This document shows positions 23,401 to 35,083 of a stretch of DNA of 64,000 nt, piece by piece. The position numbers were made by a program, and so were the translations under genes. The notes beneath the pieces were generated by a model that was not told the origin of the DNA, ran no database searches, and saw only the letters and a list, made by a program, of their open reading frames with translations. Numbering within the stretch: the first letter of the stretch is position 1; every line of letters begins with the position of its first letter. The stretch lies in the NCBI GenBank assembly GCA_026120185.1, contig JANUWF010000008.1, positions 7,068,001-7,132,000 on the forward strand, given 5' to 3'. The stretch is from Voacanga thouarsii. Lineage: Eukaryota > Streptophyta > Magnoliopsida > Gentianales > Apocynaceae.

Positions 23401-26400
23401 ACTTTTCAGTGAATCATGCATCCACATTTTCTTTCTCATCTTGCAATGCAATGAAATATATACTACTATTCACATTCAGCAATGTGCTAGGAAAAAAATT
23501 GCTTTTACAATGTTACAAAGGCTTATGCAAGAGCAAGAAAACCAGGAGAATTGTACCAAGAATATCAAAGTGTATCATAATGAATTTAATCCCTTACCAA
23601 TAGCCAACACAAATACCAGAGAACATAAAATTCTTAACCAAAACCTAAAGAAAAACATCTCTCAAGATTGGTCACTACCTGTTCTAATGGACGACAATAA
23701 ATATGCCTAAATTCTTTGAAGTGCTTCATTAGATATTCTTCCAGTTTAGGGACATCTTCCTTCCTGAATATGTCCCAAAGAGCACCACCATCTGCATATT
23801 CAAAACCTTCAAACATATTACTTGAAGCTTGTACAGCAGCCTTTTCCTCGCCATTGCTTTCTTCAATTTCCCCCCGCTCACTTGGACCAGCATTTATACT
23901 TTTCTCTACATCCACTACAATAGAAGATTTTCCATTTTTTTGATAAACAGGTGCCGCCTCATTATTTAAAATATCAGAATTCAACTTCTCTGCTTTACAC
24001 ATTGCTCCATTGAAATCATACTGCTCACCTCTTTTGCCATCCTGTTCTACCATCTGAGAGTTTTCATTCTTACTTCCTTTGTTCCTTGTGCTTGGACCTT
24101 TCCCTATCTTCTTGCCATTGCTTTTAGCAGTATTGTCACAGCATATATAATCAGATAATGCATGCAAATCATGTCTTACTTTCTCAGCATGTCCACCAAG
24201 ATCATTCTCATTTTCCTGGTCAACAGCACCATGTAAACCACCCTCTGCCTCTCTAATCATACTTAAAACTCTGCTATCTGCCCCATTTGATCCTCTCATA
24301 TTCTTCTCTTCAGGCTCCAAGGCAGAACTATCAAGCTCCATCATTTGTGAAGACCTTCCATTCACTCCAGAAATTCCTTGTTCACCTTCTTGAAGCTTCC
24401 CCACCATTTGAACAGACATCTGTGGTTTCCCATAAATTTCTTTTTCATCCTGGGCCGAGTGGCCCAGTTTTAACTCTTCTATTTTAAGAAGCTGTTCTGG
24501 TTTTAGGGCAACTGCTTCTGAGTGAGTCAAAACATTCACCTGCAAAATTTTTCACAAAAGGGTAAGACTTGAAACAAAGTACAACTTTATAAAACAAAGT
24601 AAAGATTTGCAACTAAAGCAATTCCTATCCTGAAGACATTTGTTTAAATCAGAAAACAAATAGCCATTTATTTGATTTCACAAAACCAAATCTTCACATA
24701 GTAAGTGCACAAAATGAATGTCAGGCAAATGACAGATCCTATCTAAAAAGGAAACAGCTTAACTACATACCACATCCATAAGCACACTAGAATTTTTGAA
24801 TGAATTACATCCCTACTGAAACTCCACCAAGGCACAATTCATGTCAATGATCATATTGTTTCTAGGTTAAGAAACTTCATAAGTGCACCAAATGAGAAGA
24901 TATTCGAGCACTCACTAAACTCAAGCAAAGTTCACCCTTTTATCCTGTCACTTAAACTGAATCTTGCCCTTTTTATAAGGACTTAAGTTGTCCTATTCTT
25001 GGTGGTTTCTGTAAGATGTAACCATATTTTTTCAGTTGCACCCCTCCACCAGAGCCAGAAGAGTTAAGAAGTTATCTTCTTCCTCTTATGCAACATAAGA
25101 GCGCCTCCCAACTTAAATGTTTATTTAATGCTTCATCATGGTATATAAAATGCTTTATGATTGAGTTTAGGAGTTGGATCCCCCCCCCCCCTCCACAGCC
25201 CCCTTTTTCTAGTCCAGTTTAAAAGTCAAATCCTGTTATGCTAATTGGGACAAATGAAGTAGCAATGGACTGCATTCACAAAGAAAGCACTACTGTAAAT
25301 GATGTATCATACCGCATCAGACATATCACAATGAAGCTTGGTTACAGAGTCTCCACGGCCTAGTTCTTGAGCAATGCCATAAGCAATATATGTCTTTGGG
25401 CCCATGTCTGGCTTCAAAGATTTTGGTGGCAGTTTAACAGCAAGATTTAAATAAGCATTCTGAGGATGTGTGTAAACCTTGAAGGGCAAGCAATTAATAA
25501 ACTCAACATTATGTCGAGGCAACCTCTCCCCAAATAAACTAGATGGAGGCCAGTCCTTCAACTTCAAAATCTGTGGCCACCCATGACTGTCAGGTTGAAC
25601 TTCCGTGTAACCGTGAAAGAAGTGGTGAACATTAACATCTACCTGTGCAATTCAACCAAGAAACATTTAAATAATCAGAAAAACTAAGAATGGAGAAATT
25701 ATATGTCTGAAATCATGGTTTAAAGAACATCCAGATCTTCCCAGAGGTTATATTATGAAGCCAATTTGGATGAGAGGAAAAGACCATATACATGAACTTG
25801 GATAAAAGAAACAATTTGCATAATTGATTCAACCAAAAAATGGCAGCAATAGATGTAATATGAAGTGTGCTATTATTATTACACTTGAAATTAAGAAATA
25901 AAGGAATTGTCTATTATCAAGCAAATATAACAGACAAGACGGCATAATGTCAACTTAGAACTTTATTAGGCAACTGTTTCTATGGAACAATCACAAGAGA
26001 TACAGAAATACCAAAAAGCCCACAATCATAATCCTTTCAGGCTTTTAGTTGAATCTTTCTTTCATTAATGTTGGGGTCAAGGCATAGTTACCTAATTCAG
26101 CCCCCCCCCAACCGATCTGTGAACCAGTTCGCTCGTCCCAATTGCAGTTCATTTTCAATCCAAATAGGTTGGGTACGCTATTTGGATCGTGAAAACTAAC
26201 GACCCCAAATGATGTCAGTAAAATTGATATTTCATCAAGGTTTTGATCTCACCTGAATACCAATTTGTGAAGGCCACCATCTCTAGCAATAGGGACCATT
26301 ATTCTCCAAGCTTCACCTCCATTAGAGTTGCCAGATTGAAGAAGATGATAAAATAGGAAGAGACTGCATGAAGGAAATGAAATTGGAAAGAAAGAGAGTG

Positions 26401-29400
26401 TGCAGCGGAGGCCATGGAAACAGAGAAGAGAAGAAGACCAGAATACTTTGGGAGCAGAGGAAGACGAAAGACAGCAAGAAGAGGAAAACACGTTTCTTTA
26501 GGGCTTTCTACAGATATGAAGTTACTATTGTATCCTTTTACAATGATTTTTGAGGAATCTTAAATGGTCAATGTCTCCTTTTTATTTAGATTAGTATTAA
26601 AACTTATTTATTTTATATATTTTTATATATTCGACCCAAACATATTTTCTAACCGTATTGCGTCCCAAACTAGTGTACCAAACAAGCCTACCCCCCTTGT
26701 ACCACGTACCAACTAAAGTATCGTTCCCCATACCTATACCTGTCCCCCGACCCAAATCGTGCAGCGTACCAGGTAACTATGGGTCAAGGTTTCTCAAGAA
26801 AAAGAACTGGATTTCCTGGTACCTGTAAAAGGTTTACCACATCTATTCAGAATCACATCCATTTCAGATTTTTGGTTGACTTTTTTCTTTCTCATGCTTA
26901 AAAGAAAAGGCACCACCAGTTCTCACCCTTTTCTTTTATTTGTTAAGCTTAGGGTGCCAAATATCTGAGTCCTTTCACTCCAGTTCAATCTCACACAAGA
27001 TTTCAAGAAAACTCCGAGTCAAAATGGAAAAACACAACCAAGGCACATCTTTGTCCAATCAAATGAGTGTGAAATCATTTCAATCTACTTCTTCAATTTT
27101 GGAAAACAATACTAGTCAATTCAAACTGCAAAAGCCCAATGAGCAACCCTAGATCAGTAGTCAGCATTGAACAAAGTGAGAAACAGAACTAGCTAGTCCT
27201 CAGGTTTACTGAAAATTGTCTGGATAATATAACGATAGCAAAGAAAATAAGTAAGCATACTACTATAAAGCAAACAGAAGGCCATTGCAAAGAGAAAGAG
27301 GTATCTTATCAAAGCAAGATACTCCACAATGACATTTCTAAACATAACACAATCAGAGAATTAACTAATTCAGCAGTGATTGCTAACATAATGCACGTTT
27401 ACTCAGACAAGGTAAAAACTGACCTCACACCAATCTAAGCAATTTATGGCAGTCACATCCAGAAGTGTGTCATGGTTAAGATTTTTTATTTGGCGGAAAG
27501 CACGCCACATAACCATGGGTTCCCAGCTCAAACCCCGTGTTGTTTCAAGCACCTTCCTGACAATGACAGGTTCACCTTTCACCCAATGCCATCGGAAATG
27601 ACCCAGATCCTCAGGTTTGATTTCTGCAGCCTTTGGGCAATACAGATAGTTGTCATCCGAGTCTTCTCGAGAAGATGCTTTAAGTAAATTCTCACTGCTA
27701 ACATTAGTGTCACCTATAGATTTCATGCATGAACACCATCGCTCAGAAATTTCAGGATCATCACCAAGATTGTGCTTTTTGACCATTTTTTCTGCTCTAA
27801 GTAACAAGTCTGAAACCCAATCATCCCCAAGCAAGCACCTCAATTCTAGAGGACCTTGGCCACAACCACCCATGTCTACAGGTGGACAGGAAATACTACT
27901 ATCTGGACTCAATTTCCACTCACTTGCTGACTTCACACAATCCACAGAATCATTTTCAACTGACGTACAAGTTTCATTATCAGTGAATGTTCTGGTGTTT
28001 CTTGTAGCATAGCTTCTTCTCTTCCTCGAAGTTGCAGCATTCTCAATACCATGCAAGTAATCTAGCCCAGGGTCAATAAATTCTTCACTCTCTCCCTTCT
28101 CCCATCCCCGCAAACAGCCATTCCTAAGCTCACGACAACAAGTAAGGCAAAGATCATAGGAACAATGAGGGCAGCTTCGGTGATAATCGAAAATGGATGT
28201 CTTGCAGTTGTTACTGCATAAGATAAATAAAAATTAATCCTCAAGCAACCCAAAAATACAAGTAATCAGAGGAGATACAGTGCCAAGAGACAAACCAATA
28301 AATGCGCTCATTATGCTGACACTCTGCTCTCAGAACATTGATATCTGAAAATAACAAGCCTGCAAAGACAGAGGACACCATGAGTAACTTGAACCATATA
28401 ACATACCTTTTCTGGTCGGGTGCTCAGAAATGGATGTTAAATAAGTCTTTCAAATGCTTGAGACCAACACTTTTTACTGAAAAATCAACTAAAGTATGAA
28501 GGGGAATTGAAATGGAGTTCATTCTCAGGCTAATAAGTTCCGGTGAAATGACCAGGCCAAGCAACATGTTTTAGTTTAACTTAAAATCAATCATTCATAT
28601 TAACTAACCAAGTACACTAGTGCAAAATAGGTTCGGTTGGTCGTCTCACTCAGGTAAATCCCAAAAATTTGAACATCTATAAGCTGAATCCTCATAAACT
28701 AGGCATGCTTTTATGCACTCAACCATGTCAAGTCTTAACAATCATAAATCACGTTCCAGGTAGTGCAAATGAGAACTTAGAAATGATAAATTTTACCAAT
28801 TATGAATTCCAGAATTCAATTGCTGAATAATAGAAAGCACCTTTAATATGAGCCTCTATCTCCTTCTCCATCCTTTGCTCTTCATTGAATTGCTTTACAA
28901 AAGGCAGTAGTACTTGTAGTATATATTTGGAGTACTGAACCTTTTCTTCAGGACTAAATTCCAATTTCAATTTATCCATGTCCTACCCATAAAAACAAAT
29001 CCAATAATGTCAACTGAACACGGTTATAAACAACAGTACACAAGAAAGGATTAAGTTTTTAGTTAAATAAAAACACTAACTCTTTTAGGCACCTCCAGTC
29101 GCAAGCATGCTTTGCAATTGCAGTTCTTACGACAAACTGGACATGCCTCTTCAAAAGCAACCTCAGGCATACCAGGGTACCTGTGAACCGGTTTAAAATT
29201 TAAATTAACAAAGATCAATTAATTGCAAGAAAAATGGATTGTGAACAACAAAAACAGTAGGAAGACACAGCTGAGCTTAACATGGCCATTAACAACTCAT
29301 TTGAGTTTAGTTACAGAATTCAATTTTTTTTTTTAAATTCTGAATAATTTTCTGTAATAGTCATCTACTCACAACACATCATATTCTCTTATTAGCCCCA

Positions 29401-31572
29401 CATTTTTTTTCAACTCAATCAAATTCTTCTCAACAAAGTTGCAATCCAAGTACACCCTTAACTTCCAAGTACTCAGAAAAAATGCTCCACAAGAGTGAAA
29501 ACAAGCATACATAGTGCTATCAATTAAGGGAAATCTTGCATATACAGCTTTTCAGCTGAAACAAATTGTCTTTTTTTATCTCTTTTATTTTATATAAAAT
29601 GGTTTAACTAATAATTTATAGAAGATGTTCATCAGAAATGGCCGTAGAACACTAAATAATATTTCTGCTTGTGAGACAAACAATCAATAATAAATTCAAT
29701 CTTGGAAAAAAAACCAAAAAGGAAAAAAGGATTTATCTGGCATCTAGAAGTACAAACGCACCATCCTGCAAGCTAAATCACTCAACAAAAAGGCTGAGGA
29801 AACATATAAATAAGGAGGGATTGTTCCTAGTCCTGTCAGGTTGAAAACCAAAGCACAAAAAGGAATTAAGCAAATTTCAGATTCTAGTTTCTTCTTTTTT
29901 TTCTTTTTGGAAGTACTTTATACCATCTATTCATGCAGGGAACACAATAACGCTTTGTTCTGCAACTTCTGCACCGAACAACCCTTCCTTTATCATTTCT
30001 CTGGCACTGGTGGCACATATTTGACTCAATTATATTTCCCTGCCATATTCAGAACCAAAATACAAATAACTAAATAATAAATGCAACAAAACAACTGACA
30101 TTTAAAAGAGTTAATTTCAAAGGAGAAAAAGAAACCAAGAAAACACAAGGGGCAAGTTTCAGAAGGTCCAAATATCTTACGTTCTCATCTCTGCATCTTT
30201 TATTAAGCTTCGGTGCATTGTCTGATTCCATTTTCCTAGTTCTAAGTGAATATTTATCCTCTGTGATCAACTTTGACCCCAATACCTCCTGTTCTTCTCC
30301 ATCTTTGAGTGCTTTAGTCAGCCTTCTTCCTTTCCTTCTCTTCTTAGTTTCAACTTGCTCCTTTACCTCCTCCGCCACAGATTCACCATTACTTCCACAA
30401 AGCGTTTCCTCTTCTTTCTCTTCATCCCTTGATGACGTCCGACCCCTCGTCTTTTTTCTTGCTTCCTGGCCTCTGTCCTCTTCCACCACCGAGTCACCAC
30501 CATTTTTCTTACTCCTCCGTCCTCTCTTCTTCTTCTTCCTCCCTTCCCCCTCTTCTTCACTCCATTCCACCCATTCTTGTTTCATTTCTTCCATCTTCTG
30601 CATGGCCTTTCTACTTGATTCCCTCTTCCTTAAAGCCCGTCCACCCGAATCCCCATTCCCTTTCCTGTTCTCTTCCCCCAAGCCCTTCTCCTCCTTGTCT
30701 ACATGCCCATTTTTTTCACCACTCATCTTTCCATCTCCCTCATGTAGAATGTCCATCTGATTGTCCCTCTCCACTACCGCAGACCCTGGATTCTCTACAT
30801 CTTCTTTATCAGTCATCTCGTTTTCCACATTCTCCTCCTTCCTATTCTCCTCTGCCTCAAAATCTATTCTTATTCGCGCCCCTCTCTTCTTCCCTCCTTT
30901 CTGCCCCGCCTTGTTCCTCTTATTCTCCTTCTCTTTATCAGACAATAACCCCTCTAACTTCTCTTTCCCAGCAGAAAAATCCTCCCCATTGCACTCACCA
31001 TTCTCCTCTTTCACAATCAACTCTATCTCTTGGTTTTCCTTTCTCTCTTCCTTATTTTCCCCACTACTAAAATTAAATATTTCCCCCTTTCCTTCTGCTA
31101 ACACTCCTTCTACATCCCTTCTTCCAACAGCAACATTATTTTCCTCGTAACGCTTATTATTTCCCTCTTCCTTAGTTTCCCCACTCTTAGTGAAAACAAT
31201 CTCTAGGACAATCCCCTCCACCTTTTCATGAATCCAACTTTTCTGCCCATTGTCCTTTTCCTCCCCCGTTTTTCTCTCCCCAGGGGAGCCACTAACTTCC
31301 TTTCCCAATTCTCCTTTCTCAGTCAAAACCCCCTTCCCTACTTTACTCAATTCACCCCTTTCCCCTCGATTCTCCAGCACTTCAAGACCGGCAGAACCCA
31401 AAACGCCGCCGTTATCTTTTTCACTACTACTTTCTAAAGCTTGCTTCTTTTTACCATTTCTTCCTCGTTTTACAATGCCAGTAAAATCTTGATGCGCGGG
31501 CACTTTTTCTTGCTCCGAACGGCACCGTTTCCCTCTAGTGGCAGTATCCCCAAAATTACAAGAATCATCCAT
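20404..31572 (-). CDS. JMJ25-like: JmjC-domain histone H3K9 demethylase, plant JMJ25/IBM1-like (KDM3 class), 12 exons, 1375 aa
   Basis: Exons (minus strand): 31572-30181, 30039-29924, 29180-29081, 28982-28841, 28359-28296, 28213-27424, 25642-25313, 24539-23679, 23076-23004, 22919-22834, 21109-20990, 20457-20404. All introns are GT-AG; the sum is 4128 nt, 1375 residues plus TGA, with no frame break. The start is the ATG at 31572 in a GCCATGG context; the frame upstream has a TAG near 31665 and no earlier ATG. Residues 1-464 are Lys/Glu-rich with basic AT-hook-like clusters (about 346-356, 373-384, 410-420). Residues 473-528 form a Cys-rich zinc region (MCHQC...[13 protein letters not shown]) and 596-632 a second (CNNCKTS...CPHC...CLTCC). 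The JmjC domain covers about 780-1358, with Fe(II) ligands H972 and D974 (LHCD) and H1312 (AGCPHQVRN). Known for the family: Fe(II)/2-oxoglutarate removal of H3K9 mono/dimethylation in the nucleus, in Arabidopsis protecting genes from CHG methylation. Exon 8 (residues 979-1265) adds a Glu-rich insert inside JmjC. Assignment to the JMJ25 branch rather than JMJ26/27/29 is inferred. Confidence 0.96.
26083..26781. mobile_element. Non-autonomous hAT-like element in intron 6 of the demethylase gene
   Basis: The ends are a perfect 11-bp inverted repeat: CATAGTTACCT at 26083-26093 and its reverse complement at 26771-26781. Directly outside lie identical 8-bp copies of GGTCAAGG (26075-26082 and 26782-26789), the target duplication length typical of hAT elements. 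The element is 699 bp and encodes no transposase. The subterminal parts are loosely inverted (GGTACGCT near 26173, and its complement near the right end). The middle (26245-26560) has small open frames on both strands but no recognisable protein, so it may be unrelated filler or captured DNA. Confidence 0.85.
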
Positions 31573-31768
31573 GGCTGTCGCGCTGCTTTTACCTTCTTGC
31601 CCTTCAACTTCCTTCAAAATCCAATTCCGCAGTCTCCTTCCTACTTGCTTTGTACTATCATACTATTAAACAAAACTAACAGAATTCAAAAGAAACTTTC
31701 GAACAAACGACCACAAAACAGCGTTTCTTCTCAAGATTCAAGAATCCATTGTTTTCTGTGTGCGGCTT

Positions 31769-31821
31769 GAGAGAGACAGAGAAGAGACTAAGGGGTTTCT
31801 TTCCTCACAAGTAGTAATATA
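31769..31821 (-). promoter_or_regulatory. Possible core promoter (TATA-like element plus Y patch) of the demethylase gene
   Basis: Read on the minus strand, TATATTA at 31821-31815 is followed about 30 bases downstream by a pyrimidine patch (31787-31769, CT-rich). This arrangement is typical of plant core promoters and would give a 5' leader of roughly 200 nt before the ATG at 31572. The TATA match is imperfect and there is no transcript evidence, so this is only a candidate. Confidence 0.35.
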
Positions 31822-32437
31822 CTAGTAGTGGAAAACCGTGGTCTGAATATGGTGGTAAAAATTTGAAAGTCCCGCCTGTTTAGGTCACTTCCAGTTCAAA
31901 AGACAAAGAGACAGAGGGAGAGAATTAAGGAAAGTTGCACTTGTAGGGTCAGACGTCTGGAGTAATGTTTCCCTTCGCTGGTACTTTTTTTTTTTTTCTT
32001 CAGGATATTGCAGTGTGTTGTGCACACGCGCTGTTTGGGAATTGAATACTCGAACGGTGCGCAGAGCGAATCTCAATGGCTGGAATCGTAAAGATCTGAG
32101 CCCAAAAGTTCACTTCACACTTTTGGCGCCCAAAACCCCCTGCAAGTCTTTCCCACCCGCGGATTGCACCGTTCCCTGTAGTATTGGGTAGGTGAAGAGT
32201 CGTTTGTTTTTGTGTGGAATGGGGAATGTGGAATCAATTTGCTGTGTTTGAAATCGATGCGGAACAGGGATTAGTAGTAGGGAAATTTTTATATGGGGTG
32301 AATTCACGGTGGATCGCATGCTTTGAATGTTATATTATATGTTTTGTAAATTATACATTTTTTAAAAAGTACAATATTTTAAAACGGCTATTTATTGTGA
32401 ACTCGGTCCATATAAAAATTTCTCTTAGTATGATGCT
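31822..32437. other. Upstream region of the demethylase gene
   Basis: Non-coding sequence between the presumed core promoter and the first upstream hAT-like element. It contains the E2F-like site and a poly-T run (31987-31999). A 103-codon frame on the plus strand (32214-32525) has no recognisable domain and runs into the hAT-like element, so I do not call it a gene. Confidence 0.4.
32121..32130. promoter_or_regulatory. Candidate E2F-type site upstream of the demethylase gene
   Basis: TTTTGGCGCC contains TTTGGCGC, a perfect match to the E2F consensus TTTSSCGC, about 550 bp upstream of the ATG. It sits in a locally GC-richer patch (32100-32180) of otherwise AT-rich DNA. E2F control of chromatin genes in S phase is known in plants; its use here is inferred from the motif alone. 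Confidence 0.3.
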
Positions 32438-33023
32438 TAGAGCTCTAAAAGAATTGAACATTCGCGAACAAAAATTCGTTCGAATTCATTTGTATTCGAA
32501 TAAGGCTCATTCATTTAATAAATGAATGAATTTGAACTCGAATAATAAACAAACAAATTCGAACATATTAACAAACATATTCAAATCGCGAATATATTAT
32601 ATATTTTTAAAATTAATTTTATTATATTAATTATTTTATTTATATATAATATTAAGATTTATTCTTAATAAATCTTATATTATAATTATAATTATAACAT
32701 TAATATTAATTATATTATTATATATTTTTTATTTAATATTATAATATTCAATTATTTTAATTAGAATTAGAATTATTATTTTTATAAATTTTAAAATAAA
32801 AATAAAAAATAAACAAATTTGAACCATTCGAACTCAAACGTTAATCAAGTTTTTCGAACTTGAATTTAAACGAACTCGAACATTATCAAACAATAATCGA
32901 ACGAACTCGAACACGAATTCGAGCTCGAAAAATAAACGAACGAACTCAAACAGTGTTCGATTATATTCGAACTCAAATTAGAAAATATAATACTCGATTC
33001 ATTCGTATTAGAATACAGCTCTA
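32438..33023. mobile_element. Degenerate hAT-like element, TTCGAA-rich, upstream of the demethylase gene
   Basis: The ends TAGAGCTCT (32438) and AGCTCTA (ending 33023; complement TAGAGCTG) are inverted. The flanking 8-mers ATGATGCT and AGTACGCT match at 5 of 8 positions, so the target duplication is decayed. The interior is packed with TTCGAA/CTCGAA words like the MITE at 1503-1993, around a very AT-rich core. No coding capacity. It lies about 870 bp upstream of the demethylase start codon. Confidence 0.55.
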
Positions 33024-33794
33024 AGTACGCTACACCTACGTGGCCTAGGTTTACAATGATTTTGAATTAAGCTGAATTTTTAAAAAAAAATATTATAAAA
33101 CTAATTTTAAGATGTATTTGAATAAAAATTAAATTGAGATGAATTTGCTAAAATTTAATAAAATATTATTAAATATGGAATAAATGTATGGTCTAATTAT
33201 TAATGAGAGAAAGAAAGTATAATTTGTTTGTAAATATATGATAACTTTCGAGAAACAAAAATTATTTAAATTAATATTATTTTAAATTAAAATTTTAGAT
33301 TAGAGAGAATTGCTTCTCAAATGCAACTTTAATTTCACTTGGATTGGATATATTAATTTAATATTATTTTTGACGATAAATAAATTTAATATAAATAAAA
33401 TTTATTTGTAAAATATTGACTATTTTATTATTTATTTTAATAAATTACAAAGTTAATTTTTTAGTCTTATAAAATTCAAAATTATATTATATTAAAAATT
33501 AATACAATCTAAATTCAATTACACTCTTTTAATGTTTAATTTTGATTTTTATGCAAATAATATCTCATTTTAACTTAATAAAAAATTATGAAAATATTTA
33601 ACTATAAATAAGTTATCATTTTACCTTTATTAATTATAAAACTCATTAAACTTAATTATAGGATTCGTATATTAATACAATTTGTATCATGCCCTATATC
33701 CGCATAGTAAAATATACGAACTTATGCCTTGTGATTGGAGACTTAAAAAGGTAACTTAAAAACCTCGTGGTTAGTAGAAATTGTGTCATGCTTG
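33024..33794. other. AT-rich non-coding stretch
   Basis: I see no gene, no repeat boundary and no RNA structure here. Confidence 0.5.
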
Positions 33795-34862
33795 TTGTGA
33801 TAGAAATAGGTTAGGCTTAGACTAAACAGGGTCTACGTTGTACGTTAAAGGTCTGAGTTTGGCCTGTTAATCTATACAAAACATTTTTTAAGTTCAAGTC
33901 TGACATGTTTAAAAATCTGATCTGGCCTGAAGCCTATTTAAAAGCCTATTTAGAATTCTATAACTTTGTTCAATAAAATGATATAAATTATATTAACAAA
34001 TTAAAACTATCAATTATTTCTTTTAATAAAATTAAAATAATAATTTACTTACACTTAAATATTTTTTAAAACTTTTTATATGCTAAGTCAAAATATAAAC
34101 TTTTTATTTCATGCAAAAGAATTATAAAAATTTTATCATAAATAAGTATTTTACTATAATAAAACATAATAAAATGTTAAAAATATCCATTGATACCTAA
34201 TCCACATACAAAGTTCCACTTTCTTTATACAAAATGAAATCTTTTTTTTTTTTTTTTTACAAATGTTTACCACATGATATTGCAAGATGAAAATGGACAT
34301 ACAATTCATTTTTTCAATATGTATTTTACCATCAAGCTTTGATTTATTGAATTTTTCATTTAATGATAAGTGAGAGAGAGAGAAATTGTTGGTGTCACCC
34401 CCTTCCTTTGGAGTAGAATGCGGTACTTTGGTTTAATTTTTATTATTAGCAAGTAATTAAATGATATATTTTCAATAAATGCATATCATTTGCTTCAAGT
34501 CTACCTCTTTTTCTCTTCTCATTTTCCTTTCCTTACTTTATTCTAGTTAGACTCTACTTCCTCTTTTTTTTTTTCCCTTTTTTTTATGTCAATAGGATTC
34601 AATGATCTAATTCATCAATAATTTTCAATGGTATTTATGAGGTAGTGACAATTTTTTTTCCTTTCAATATTCTTATATTGTTTTATGATCTCTCTCATTT
34701 TTATCTACTCGGATTTCATTTGATTACATTCTTAGTCTTTCATCTTCCTCCTTAGCATTTTTCAAAATATTGTCGATACACTTAATTATGAGAATGATAA
34801 TTATATATGATATTATAAGATATGATGATATAATATTGATGTGAATAATATAAATAATATAT

Positions 34863-34910
<48 letters not shown>

Positions 34911-35075
34911 AGGCCTGGTAGGCCTCAAGCCAGATTTTAACTAAACAAGCCCAGCTTATTTAGTCAAACATGCTTGGTTTTAAGCCCAATCTTGGCCCAT
35001 TTTCTAAACAAGCCCAGGCCTAAACCAGGCTAGGCTGTAGGCCCCTAATAAAAGCTTGGTCTATTTCCATCCCTG
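33795..35075. mobile_element. Degenerate hAT-like element, 1.28 kb
   Basis: The ends TTGTGATAGAAATAG (33795) and CTATTTCCATCCCTG (ending 35075) are inverted at 11 of 15 positions. The flanks CATGCTTG (33787-33794) and TATGCTTG (35076-35083) give a 7/8 target duplication. The subterminal parts contain many AGGCCT/GGCCTGA/GCCCAGGC words on both sides. No transposase frame remains. A long (TA)n tract (34869-34907) has grown inside it. Confidence 0.65.
34869..34907. repeat. (TA)n microsatellite
   Basis: About 19 uninterrupted TA units inside the hAT-like element. Confidence 0.97.
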
Positions 35076-35083
35076 TATGCTTG

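Noticed and set aside
23396..24487. Plus-strand open frames opposite exon 8
   Set aside because: Shadow frames of the acidic insert exon; low-complexity and without domain.
25181..25191. C-runs (also at 16872 and 26101)
   Set aside because: Plain homopolymers; no structure beyond possible sequencing length error.
26249..26553. Overlapping open frames on both strands inside the intronic hAT-like element
   Set aside because: No transposase motif (no hATC dimerisation or zinc-finger BED pattern); composition is low-complexity.
30218..31492. Several open frames of 70-213 codons on the plus strand, Ser/Pro-rich
   Set aside because: They are antisense shadows of the Lys/Glu-rich first exon of the demethylase.
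31573..31617. Extension of the demethylase start to position 31617
   Set aside because: The codon there is TTG, not ATG; the first in-frame ATG after the upstream stop is at 31572 in a strong context.
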